The translations under genes were made by a program, and so were the position numbers. From JBPOFM01 sp051252455 (lineage in GTDB: Bacteria > Bacteroidota > Bacteroidia > Flavobacteriales > Flavobacteriaceae): 64,000 nucleotides of DNA. The DNA lies in assembly GCA_051252455.1 (NCBI GenBank), contig JBPOFM010000001.1:62001-126000 (forward strand), written 5' to 3'. The notes below the pieces were generated by a model. The model did no database searches. It worked only from the letters and a program-made list of their open reading frames with translations, and was not told where the DNA came from. This document shows positions 52,279 to 60,706 of this stretch, in pieces (position 1 is the first letter of the stretch; the number at the start of each line of letters is the position of its first letter).

Positions 52279-53840
52279 TAAGAACTGCATGACAACATTG
52301 AGCAACCCACTTTATGCCTTGCCCAATCAGGACGTTTTGCAAACCATTTCTCATTTTCAGGCTGTTCATCGTAAGGTTTTTTCAACATCTGAAATAATTC
52401 ATCAATCAGTTTGTAATCACCATTATCAGCCTCGTCGATGGCTAATTGTGCCATATAATTCCGCAAGACGTATTTTGGGTTTACAGCGTTCATTTTCTCT
52501 TTTCTCTCTGAATCTGAAAGCGTTTCGCCTTGCAATCTGTCAGCATATCTGCTAAACCATTCGTTCCATTTTTTTCTAATCACGTCAGAAATTTCAGTAG
52601 GAACATAGAAAGCATCTTTGACTATCTCCAATCCTTCGGAAGGGTTTTTCTTTTTGCAATTGCTCAAATTTCTAAAGAAAATAGTCATATCGGTTTCCGA
52701 TAGTTGCAGATTATCTTCCAAATCCTGAATGAGCAAAGAATCGATCTCATTTTCATGTTGCAATCCCAATTTGGAGCGCATCATCATTAAGGATTCAGAG
52801 GCAAAATTTACTTTAAAATCATCTAAAATTGCTTCGAATGCTTTGGCATCTTCTACCAAAGGAAACAAGGCATTTGCCAATTGGTACAAATTCCACAGTG
52901 CGATATTTGGTTGATTGCCATAACGATAGCGTTTATGCTGGCTATCGGTTGTATTAGGCGTCCAACCAAAATCGAAACCTTCCAGCCAACCATAAGGCCC
53001 ATAATCGATGGTCAATCCAAGGATGGACATATTGTCGGTATTCATCACTCCATGCACAAAACCAACACGTTGCCAATGAATCACCATCTGCAAGGTGCGT
53101 TGCGAAACTTCGGCAAAAAATTGCAGATAAGTTTCTTTTGAAGGTTTTCCCAGATGTGAAAAATGTTGGTTGATTGTAAAATCCAGCAAGGTTTTTAAGG
53201 TCTCCGTATCCTGTCTTGCAGCGCAAATCTCAAAACTTCCAAATCTCAAAAAGCTGGGTGAAACCCTACTCACTATGGCACCTTTTTCATAGTCCGGATT
53301 TCCATTGTACATAACGTCTCGCAATACTTGGTCGCCTGTTAAAGATAAGGACAAAGCTCTTGTTGTTGGCACTCCCAAATGGTGCATGGCCTCACTACAC
53401 AAATATTCCCTGATGGAAGAACGCAACACTGCCAACCCATCTGCCGAACGCGAATAGGGTGTTTCTCCCGCACCTTTTAACTGAACAACCCAGTTCTTTT
53501 TATTGTGCTCGACTTCAAACAGGTTAATGGCGCGACCATCACCTAATTGCCCGGCCCAATTGCCAAATTGATGGCCTGCATAACACATCGCATAAGGTTT
53601 GGTGTTTTCCACAACCGTATTGCCTGTCATGATATTCATAAATTCTTCAGATTGTGCGTCCGCCTTTGTCAGCCCTAAATTATTCATCATTTCTGGGGAA
53701 ACGTGCAACAATTTGGGGTCAGCAGTTTTTTTTGGAGTCACATACGAAAAGCAAGCGCTGTGAACCTGTCTTCTGGAATTTTCCAAAATTGGATCTGCTG
53801 GTAAATTTTTTGTGAATTTATCCTGAATGTTTAGTTTCAT
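52278..53840 (-). CDS. selO: Protein adenylyltransferase SelO (YdiU family)
   Basis: 520 residues from the ATG at 53840; the frame continues to a GTG at 53885 that would run into the GNAT gene. The pseudokinase fold is complete: AGHQFGNWAGQLGDGRA, VQLKGAGETPYSRSADG, HGVMNTDNMSILG and IDYGPYGWLEGFD. Studied SelO proteins transfer AMP from ATP to protein Ser/Thr/Tyr and help protect against oxidative stress. The C-terminus ends CSMLSCSS, keeping the redox Cys near the end that is Sec in animals. The context of three MsrA and one MsrB genes fits an oxidative-stress role. Confidence 0.93.
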   Translation of the reverse strand: MKLNIQDKFTKNLPADPILENSRRQVHSACFSYVTPKKTADPKLLHVSPEMMNNLGLTKADAQSEEFMNIMTGNTVVENTKPYAMCYAGHQFGNWAGQLGDGRAINLFEVEHNKKNWVVQLKGAGETPYSRSADGLAVLRSSIREYLCSEAMHHLGVPTTRALSLSLTGDQVLRDVMYNGNPDYEKGAIVSRVSPSFLRFGSFEICAARQDTETLKTLLDFTINQHFSHLGKPSKETYLQFFAEVSQRTLQMVIHWQRVGFVHGVMNTDNMSILGLTIDYGPYGWLEGFDFGWTPNTTDSQHKRYRYGNQPNIALWNLYQLANALFPLVEDAKAFEAILDDFKVNFASESLMMMRSKLGLQHENEIDSLLIQDLEDNLQLSETDMTIFFRNLSNCKKKNPSEGLEIVKDAFYVPTEISDVIRKKWNEWFSRYADRLQGETLSDSERKEKMNAVNPKYVLRNYMAQLAIDEADNGDYKLIDELFQMLKKPYDEQPENEKWFAKRPDWARHKVGCSMLSCSS

Positions 53841-53856
53841 TTTAAGACTCCTTACT

Positions 53857-54126
53857 TTATGAAATAATTTTTTTCCACTTTTCACTGCTGTTTTTTACGG
53901 ATTTTATATAGCCGCAAACCGCCACGGCTTCATAACCTTCTTCTGTCAATTTCTCAAATGTTTGTTCCACCAATTGCTTCCCAATACCTTGTCCACGCAA
54001 CTTTGGCGGCACTTCACTGTAAACAAGATACATTTTTCCATTCCTTATTTCATAATCCACTTTTGCGGTCTCACCTTGGACGTCCATTGTGAATTCTTTG
54101 TTTTCTTTATTTTGCTTGATTTCCAT
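53857..54126 (-). CDS. Small GNAT-family N-acetyltransferase (YjdJ/GNAT_C type)
   Basis: 89 residues with the acetyl-CoA signature PPKLRGQGIGKQLVEQTF (about residues 40-57) and a C-terminal VCGYIKSVKNSS segment containing a conserved Cys. Mini-GNATs of this kind are about 90-100 residues and their targets are unknown. It lies between msrA copy C and selO on the minus strand, 16 bases before the selO ATG. Confidence 0.88.
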   Translation of the reverse strand: MEIKQNKENKEFTMDVQGETAKVDYEIRNGKMYLVYSEVPPKLRGQGIGKQLVEQTFEKLTEEGYEAVAVCGYIKSVKNSSEKWKKIIS

Positions 54127-54143
54127 AGTATGTAATAATTAGT

Positions 54144-54695
54144 TTAAACATTTATATTTTTCAATTTGGTGACGTACATGGTTCGAAATTCCTTCAATTT
54201 TGGAGCTATAATCGCTGTACAATAACTTGCCGTTCTGTTATTGGCATAGTAATCTTGATGATCGTCTTCCGCCCTGTGAAACGATTCAATAAAACTGATT
54301 TCCGTGGTTATTGGGCGCTCGACACAAGAGGCCATCTCCATAACAATCTTTTCTGAAATTTTCTTTTGATGATCATTATGGCAATAAATTACGCTACGAT
54401 ATTGCGAACCCATATAGTTCTCTTTATTATTTAAGGTAGTTGAGTCATGACTTGTCATAAAAATGATCAACAGGTCTTCGTAAGAAATCACATTTGCATC
54501 AAAAGTAACCTGGACAACTTCGGCATGACCTGTTAAGCCCGAACACACTTCTCTGTAGGTTGGTGTTCCCGGCACTGTCCCACCAGCATAACCAGAAACC
54601 ACCATCTCGACACCATTTACTTCACTTAAAATAGCTTCGATACACCAAAAGCATCCGCCTCCAACGGTCATGATTTCTAAATTCTTGATAGACAT
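54144..54695 (-). CDS. msrA: Peptide-methionine (S)-S-oxide reductase MsrA, copy C (canonical)
   Basis: 183 residues with the full motif VGGGCFWCIEAIL, both loop cysteines present, GYAGGTVPGTPTYREVCSGLTGHAEVVQVTF and YMGSQYRSVIYCHNDHQ. This is the standard MsrA, reducing methionine-S-sulphoxide in proteins with thioredoxin. It is 17 bases upstream of the GNAT gene and 32 bases behind msrB, so the S- and R-specific reductases are made together. Confidence 0.94.
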   Translation of the reverse strand: MSIKNLEIMTVGGGCFWCIEAILSEVNGVEMVVSGYAGGTVPGTPTYREVCSGLTGHAEVVQVTFDANVISYEDLLIIFMTSHDSTTLNNKENYMGSQYRSVIYCHNDHQKKISEKIVMEMASCVERPITTEISFIESFHRAEDDHQDYYANNRTASYCTAIIAPKLKEFRTMYVTKLKNINV

Positions 54696-54727
54696 TTCAG
54701 TGTCCTTACTTTGAGTTGAAGTTCGTT

Positions 54728-55186
54728 TTAGAGTGTTTTTTCACTCGTTTCTAAAGTCATGGACACTGAATTGATACAGTAACGCAATCCGCTTGGTTCT
54801 GGACCATCGGGGAAAACGTGTCCCAAATGTCCATCGCACACATTGCACATCACCTCCACACGCACCATTCCATACGCTGTGTCCTTTTCATATTTAATGG
54901 CGTTTTCCTTGATTGGCTGTGTAAAACTAGGCCAACCTGAACTGGATTTAAATTTGATGGTCGAATCAAACAAAGGAGTATCGCAACATATGCAGTTGTA
55001 TTGCCCTTCATCATATACACTACAAAGTGCTCCAGTTCCTGGTGCTTCTGTTCCTTTTTTACGGGTGATCTTGAATTGTTCTGGAGTGAGCAGTTCTTTC
55101 CATTCAGCCTCCGATTTTTCAACTCTACGATCAGGTTTAGGATTTCCATTGACCGCAAAATCCATAATATTTTTCCAAGTAAGCAT
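54728..55186 (-). CDS. msrB: Peptide-methionine (R)-S-oxide reductase MsrB
   Basis: 152 residues. Zinc ligands are the two CxxC pairs, NCICCDTPLFDS and VMCNVCDGHLGHVFPDGP, and the catalytic Cys is in GLRYCINSVSM. A second ATG (MDFAVNG) seven codons downstream is also possible as start. MsrB reduces methionine-R-sulphoxide. It is the first gene of the minus-strand antioxidant unit and is followed by MsrA copy C. The 146-base region upstream, shared divergently with the HD/PycTM gene, probably holds its promoter. Confidence 0.95.
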   Translation of the reverse strand: MLTWKNIMDFAVNGNPKPDRRVEKSEAEWKELLTPEQFKITRKKGTEAPGTGALCSVYDEGQYNCICCDTPLFDSTIKFKSSSGWPSFTQPIKENAIKYEKDTAYGMVRVEVMCNVCDGHLGHVFPDGPEPSGLRYCINSVSMTLETSEKTL

Positions 55187-55332
55187 GTTATATCCTGTTT
55201 TTTATAAAGTTAAAATTATTTGTTTGGAATTTGTCGAAATTTAACGTTTCGTATTACAATTCGCTTCGATTGAATCAACACTCTTAATTTATTTTTTAGT
55301 ACTTTGCCTTAATTCAATTTTAACTTCAATCT

Positions 55333-56604
55333 ATGTCTGATCTCATCAAAAAAACCGATGAATTCGTGTTTGATCTTTTTAAAAAGGAACTTCAAAACGA
55401 TTTTATATACCATAACTATACACATACCAAAAGAGTTCTGAAAAGTGCCAATGAAATTCTGGAGGCATCAAACTTGAGTTCTGATGACAAGGAAATTGTT
55501 CAATTAGCAGCCTTATTGCATGATACTGGCTACACGAAATTGCGCGATGGCCACGAAGAAGAAAGTGTGAAAATCGCTACAGAATTTCTAAAGGAACAAA
55601 ATGTACCTGACGAAAAAATTGATGCTATTAACAAATGCATCATGGACACTAAATTTAAGGATGTGCCACACTCGGAACTCGGCAAAATTATCAGGGATGC
55701 TGATTCGTCTCATTTTGGAAAAGATTATTTTTCGGAGGCAAGTGAATTTTTAAGAAAGGAACTGGAATTGCAGAATGTCAAAACTTATACTTCCAATCAA
55801 TGGCTTAATGAAAATATTGAAGTGCTTTCAACCAAACATCAGTACTATACGGATTATGCGTTGAAAAACTGGCAAAAACAGAAAGATGAAAACCTTGCTT
55901 CGCTCATAAAAGCAAAGAAAAAGAAAAAAAGCAAGCTTAAAAAGGAAGATGATAAGGCGCGATTGAAGGCGAAATATAAAGATGAAAGCCCGGAACGCGC
56001 GATTCAGTCGTTTTACAGAACAGCTTTAAGGAACCATATTAAATTGAGTGATATTGCAGATACCAAAGCGAATATTTTGTTGTCGGTCAATGCGATTATC
56101 ATTTCGATCGTTTTGGCAAATTTGATTTCAAAATTGGACACGAATCCATACCTCACTTATCCGACGGCCCTGTTTACATTGGTAGGCGTGGTGTGCATGA
56201 TCATGTCGGTCATTGCCACTAGGCCAAATATCACAGGTGGTACTTTTACAAAAGAGGATGTTGCCAATAAAGAAGTTAATCTCACCTTTTTTGGAAATTT
56301 TCATAAAATGGAGCTTAAGGAATTTGAATGGGCGATTAATGAAATGGTCAATGATAAAGACTATATCTATCAATCGATGACAAAAGATCTATACTTTCTT
56401 GGAAAAGTTTTAGACCGCAAATATCGAATTTTGAGAGTTACTTATACCATATTTATGGTTGGAATTATTGTTTCTGTGATCGCTTTTGCCGTCGCATTAA
56501 AGTCCAATCCAGGTGCTGATATTGATGATGTTTTAAAGCCTGAAACTACGATGATGATTCCGATGGAAATGAAAAATTCTAGATATGTCTTGGCTGAAAA
56601 ATAA
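55333..56604 (+). CDS. HD-domain phosphohydrolase fused to a Pycsar-effector-like (PycTM) membrane domain
   Basis: 423 residues. The N-terminal HD domain shows H31, H63-D64 (ALLHDTGYTKL) and D122/D124 (IIRDADSSHFG). A basic linker (residues about 190-215, KKKKKSKLKKEDDK) leads to a C-terminal PycTM/DUF5706 domain starting ALRNHIKLSDIADTKANILL and holding three membrane helices, the last near residues 370-390. PycTM domains are effectors that damage membranes on binding cyclic pyrimidine nucleotides. No cyclase is nearby, and this fusion is common as a single chromosomal gene in Bacteroidota. Cyclic-nucleotide breakdown by the HD part is inference. Confidence 0.87.
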   Translation: MSDLIKKTDEFVFDLFKKELQNDFIYHNYTHTKRVLKSANEILEASNLSSDDKEIVQLAALLHDTGYTKLRDGHEEESVKIATEFLKEQNVPDEKIDAINKCIMDTKFKDVPHSELGKIIRDADSSHFGKDYFSEASEFLRKELELQNVKTYTSNQWLNENIEVLSTKHQYYTDYALKNWQKQKDENLASLIKAKKKKKSKLKKEDDKARLKAKYKDESPERAIQSFYRTALRNHIKLSDIADTKANILLSVNAIIISIVLANLISKLDTNPYLTYPTALFTLVGVVCMIMSVIATRPNITGGTFTKEDVANKEVNLTFFGNFHKMELKEFEWAINEMVNDKDYIYQSMTKDLYFLGKVLDRKYRILRVTYTIFMVGIIVSVIAFAVALKSNPGADIDDVLKPETTMMIPMEMKNSRYVLAEK

Positions 56605-56611
56605 AATCATT

Positions 56612-58990
56612 TCAAACATTTAACTCTTCAATCAAATCTTCATACGTATAGAAATCTATATGATCCTCTTTTGAATGATAAAGAATCGGTACTCTTAACG
56701 CTTTCAAGCCTGTCACACTTTGAAGGTCTTCAAGTTCTAAAAATTCGATTTCGTCCTCGAGTATGTTCTTTGATTGCAAAAACTTAATGTACTTTACATA
56801 CTCTTCCTCATCCGATTTTTGAGAATATACAATAGTGATTTTATCTTTGGCAGTTATCCGTTCTTCTGTTCCTTTGATAAACGCCTTATCGACACGTTTT
56901 TTAACCACCTCATAACGGGCATTATACGTGCCATCGACATCAAACTGCTTTTCATCCATTCTAAAACGTATGGACATAGGCTGGTTAAACACCAATATCA
57001 TAGAAGTGACATTAAGCGCTATCGGATACTTATCGCGATTCTGATAATAGTCATTCTCCATTTCACACATCACCTGAAGTTGCCATAATCGCAGATTGTA
57101 GAGATAAATCATGTCAAAACTTTCCAGCTTTGTTATAGACTCTCCAATGTACATGTTATGCTCTACACCATCCGTTTTATACCGTTCAAAATAATGTGGG
57201 TACATTTTTTGCGCTTTGATTTGGTTGGCATCCAATAACCCAGACATATTCTTATTGATGAGCGCTATGGTATCATCATAATTCTTTCGATAATAGTAAA
57301 TAACGTGAAGATTGCTGTCCACTTTCGAAAAATAATCTTCAATCGCTACTTTCGCTTTCGAATTTCGTTTAAGCAAGAATTTAAAAAGCGGTTCCACGTC
57401 ATTCTTTAGAAAGCTGGTAATTTGATTCTCACTATCCACTTTAAAATTAGCTTCCAGTTCCGATCGAAAGGTGTTCAATTGGAATTGTAATTGTTCATAA
57501 ATGGGAAGTTTTTCTTCCTCTAGAACTTGTGCTATGATTTTATGTATGAGATTCAGTTGTAATGATAAATCTTTTTGGGTTGCCAGATTTCGAGCATCAG
57601 ATGATCCCTTGACATCAATCTGTCCGAAAAGTGGATACACATCTCTGAAAACAATCTCACCAAACGCGACGTTCCCACCCGATTCTTGTTTTTCCATTAA
57701 GAATTTACGCGCAGCTTTTTTAAATTTCCACACGACACTTGGATGTATTGACGTGCATTCTTGTTGAATAATGGCTTCGACAAGGTTTTCTTCTTCCTTC
57801 TTAGAACGCAAAACAGAGGTGACAATATATGGCATCACATCCACTAACTTATTGGCATTAACACTGTTGAGTTCGTTGACATTTTTAGAAACCAATTCTA
57901 AAATCCCTAAAAGTTTACCTTCAGTAGCGATTGGTGCTAATATGGCACTTCTATAACCTTGATCGTGCAAGGCTTCGTATTGTGCTTCACCATTAGATAA
58001 TTCATAATATTTTTCAACATCAGAAATGGTAAAATACACATTATCATTAATCAATGCCTTGTATGACCCTTCACATAAGGCTGTTTTACAAGACTCCACG
58101 TCTTCATTGAAAAGCAAATAACTTTCAATATTTTTTCCATAAATACGTTCGAAAACCTCATCTTCTGAATTATACAGAGAAAAACCAACTTTTAAATCCT
58201 TGATATTGAATAAGGATTCGAAGGGATATTGAACATCATGAATAAAATTATTACCTTCATTTTTCCCATTCGTCAACAGCGCCGATTTTATTCTAGAAAT
58301 AGCCGTATCGTCCGTTACATCAAATATATTATTGACTGCAAACCCTTTGAAAATATAACTATTAATTGGAAATTTTTCTTTCCAAAGGTGAATGTCATCG
58401 AAATTATCCAGTAATTGGTGAAAATCAGCCTCTGTTATTTTAGGAGCATTTTCGGTTGGAATGATTTCTGTGAAATCTGCATTAAACATTATTTTATAGG
58501 TGCGTATGATGCCTTTTTTATCAGGAATTTCATAGAAGAATGGCCTCTTAAAATCAACGTTATAGCCATAGTGAAAATTCAGAATGAGGACACAGGCCAC
58601 TCTATACATGTCTTCCTCCGGCATGTTCTTAATTTGCAGCTTAAATCCGGCACCAGCATTTTCAAGAATGGATTTAAATCGTTCAGTCGAATTGAAAATT
58701 AGGTTATGAAGCGGCACTGATGCTGTTTTAATTTCGTTAGTGGTCAAAACTGGCACGAATACATCTTGGAGTATCGCCCTAATTACCTTCTCATATTTGG
58801 CAAGCAACGATATATCACTAAAACCTTCCCTCAGAATCGGGAACTCTTTTTGCAACGATAAAATATGCTGGGCTTTTGATGACATAAAATTATCATCACT
58901 TTCTGCCAATACCTCATATTGACTCAACAGTTTGTCGAAGCTCAACTTGAGAACTATAGGCAATTCTATGTGATCATTAATATCTGTCAT
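56612..58990 (-). CDS. Large GAF-domain protein, signalling role likely
   Basis: 792 residues from the ATG at 58990 (a TTG two codons upstream is not needed). The central portion (about residues 300-400) looks like a GAF domain: SYLLFNEDVESCKTALCEGS and AILAPIATEGKLLGILELV. Flanking regions are mostly helical and I see no kinase, cyclase or HTH domain. The C-terminus ends in a segment with a receiver-like flavour (KDKITIVYSQKSDEEEYVKY). It ends seven bases from the HD/PycTM gene, convergent to it. Similar proteins are widespread in flavobacteria with no assigned function. Confidence 0.78.
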   Translation of the reverse strand: MTDINDHIELPIVLKLSFDKLLSQYEVLAESDDNFMSSKAQHILSLQKEFPILREGFSDISLLAKYEKVIRAILQDVFVPVLTTNEIKTASVPLHNLIFNSTERFKSILENAGAGFKLQIKNMPEEDMYRVACVLILNFHYGYNVDFKRPFFYEIPDKKGIIRTYKIMFNADFTEIIPTENAPKITEADFHQLLDNFDDIHLWKEKFPINSYIFKGFAVNNIFDVTDDTAISRIKSALLTNGKNEGNNFIHDVQYPFESLFNIKDLKVGFSLYNSEDEVFERIYGKNIESYLLFNEDVESCKTALCEGSYKALINDNVYFTISDVEKYYELSNGEAQYEALHDQGYRSAILAPIATEGKLLGILELVSKNVNELNSVNANKLVDVMPYIVTSVLRSKKEEENLVEAIIQQECTSIHPSVVWKFKKAARKFLMEKQESGGNVAFGEIVFRDVYPLFGQIDVKGSSDARNLATQKDLSLQLNLIHKIIAQVLEEEKLPIYEQLQFQLNTFRSELEANFKVDSENQITSFLKNDVEPLFKFLLKRNSKAKVAIEDYFSKVDSNLHVIYYYRKNYDDTIALINKNMSGLLDANQIKAQKMYPHYFERYKTDGVEHNMYIGESITKLESFDMIYLYNLRLWQLQVMCEMENDYYQNRDKYPIALNVTSMILVFNQPMSIRFRMDEKQFDVDGTYNARYEVVKKRVDKAFIKGTEERITAKDKITIVYSQKSDEEEYVKYIKFLQSKNILEDEIEFLELEDLQSVTGLKALRVPILYHSKEDHIDFYTYEDLIEELNV

Positions 58991-59141
58991 CGACAAAATG
59001 TTTGAATCAAATTTACTAATAATTGAATTGGTCGGTTTAAATCACCCTTCATTTCAAATAGAGCCTTCCTAATATGCAAATGTACCAACTTTAAAAATAC
59101 CATACTACATAAAGGCGATACTCAAACAGGTGCATACAACA

Positions 59142-59172
59142 ATACCAACCTCCCCAGAAGGTAAGTTGGTAT
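59142..59172 (-). terminator. Possible terminator hairpin of the alpha-glucan operon
   Basis: ATACCAAC (59142-59149) pairs exactly with GTTGGTAT (59165-59172), with an inner ACCT/AGGT pairing. It lies just past the stop of the GH13 gene on the minus strand. There is no strong T run after the stem, so the call is tentative. Confidence 0.4.
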
Positions 59173-59198
59173 ATGCGGTGTCTTAAAAAATTTAATTC

Positions 59199-60635
59199 TT
59201 AATTTGTTTTCATGAAAAGACGATACTCCCACGGTTGAAGGGTTATCTCAGGACTATCAATAGTAAATGTCGCATTACTCATATAATCTAAATAAGTACC
59301 AGGCGGCATGGCTGCAAATGATTGCTCCTTATCTGAAAGATTGGCTAGATACTGAACCGTGCTACCATTAAAGCTACGAGAGAAAAATAGGATGTTCTTG
59401 TTCTTGGTATCGATACGCTCCGTTTGAGCACCTAAATTACTTTGACTTAATGCAGGATTGCTGTTTTTCATCACACCCAGTTTTGCCAAAAGAGGCCACA
59501 TTTTCCCTCTAGTTTTAGGAATAGAATCTTTCTCAAAAAATTTCAAACGATGACTCATATCATACTCCATTCCTGAATAAATCAATGGCATACCTGTTGT
59601 CATGTATTCCAGGGCCAAAAATGCCGGTGCTCCATCTCCCATACGTTCTCCGATGGTGCCATTCCATGAGTTTTCATCGTGATTTGTAATGAAGTTCATT
59701 AAAATAGCATCTGCTTCATAGGTAGCATTTCGTTCATCAAGGTATTTATAATAATCTGTCGCTTTGTTTTTCCCTTGTGCAATATGATTCATCATGTGAT
59801 GACCATCCCATGCGTAACCCATATCAAACAAATTGTTTTTCAATAATTCTGGCTCCCAAGCTTCAGCCAACATAAAAATTTCCTTTGTTTTTCTCAATTG
59901 CGGAATCGCTTCCTCCCAAAAATCGGCAGGAACTGAACCTGCTACATCGCATCTAAATCCATCAACGCCTTCTTCTTTTAACCAATACTGCATGTCTTTT
60001 ATCATTTCCAGACGCATTTCTTTATTATCGTAGTTCAAATCGGCAACGTCAGTCCAATCGGTATCTTTTGGATGTGTGATATTGCCATCTTTATCTTTGG
60101 TGTAATAATCTGGATTGTTTTTAATCCAAATATGATCCCAACCTGTATGATTTGGTACCCAATCCAAAATGACATATATGCCATTGTCATGAGCCGTTTT
60201 TACCAAGTTTCTAAAGTCTTCGATAGTTCCAAATTCCGGATTGATTTTAGTGAAATCCGATACTGCATAATAACTTCCCAAATATTTCGATTGTTCCGCT
60301 TCTGGGAAATCAGTTGCAAACTTACTATCTGCACCACCAGTCGCTTTTCGTTTGGTTTCGCTAATTGGAAAAACAGGCATTAACCAAATGATCTTTACTC
60401 CTAATTGTTTTAATTGGGGAATGTCCTTTGTAAACTCATCAAAATGTCCAGAAGCAGAATACTGTCTAATGTTGGCTTCATAAATAACACCAGTGTTTAT
60501 AACCTCTTTCGAGATAGGAGGCAAACTGTCTACAGTTTCAGTCATCCCATCATCTTTTTGGTTCATGGTTTTAGTATCGTTTTTACAAGCGATTAAAGAA
60601 CTTGCTATTAGCATGGAGAGAATTAGTTGTTTCAT
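59199..60635 (-). CDS. GH13 alpha-amylase family lipoprotein, shorter copy
   Basis: 478 residues. The lipoprotein signal is LSMLIASSLIACKNDTK (Cys 17). The GH13 barrel has YVILDWVPNHTGWDH, EGVDGFRCDVAGSVP with the nucleophile Asp, MLAEAWEPELL with the acid/base Glu, and FITNHDENSWNGT with the transition-state Asp. A beta-rich C-terminal domain closes the protein. It hydrolyses alpha-glucan oligosaccharides in the periplasm or at the cell surface. It is 71 bases downstream of the second GH13 gene in the same direction. Confidence 0.92.
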   Translation of the reverse strand: MKQLILSMLIASSLIACKNDTKTMNQKDDGMTETVDSLPPISKEVINTGVIYEANIRQYSASGHFDEFTKDIPQLKQLGVKIIWLMPVFPISETKRKATGGADSKFATDFPEAEQSKYLGSYYAVSDFTKINPEFGTIEDFRNLVKTAHDNGIYVILDWVPNHTGWDHIWIKNNPDYYTKDKDGNITHPKDTDWTDVADLNYDNKEMRLEMIKDMQYWLKEEGVDGFRCDVAGSVPADFWEEAIPQLRKTKEIFMLAEAWEPELLKNNLFDMGYAWDGHHMMNHIAQGKNKATDYYKYLDERNATYEADAILMNFITNHDENSWNGTIGERMGDGAPAFLALEYMTTGMPLIYSGMEYDMSHRLKFFEKDSIPKTRGKMWPLLAKLGVMKNSNPALSQSNLGAQTERIDTKNKNILFFSRSFNGSTVQYLANLSDKEQSFAAMPPGTYLDYMSNATFTIDSPEITLQPWEYRLFMKTN

Positions 60636-60706
60636 AATTGGATGTATTAATTAATTTCTGACATTACTTGTCATTTAGTATGTTGATAATTTTAAGTTGT
60701 TGATGT

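Noticed and set aside
55333..58990. A complete Pycsar anti-phage system
   Set aside because: Only an effector-like membrane domain is present; no cyclase gene lies near it, and the same fusion is common as a single gene in Bacteroidota.
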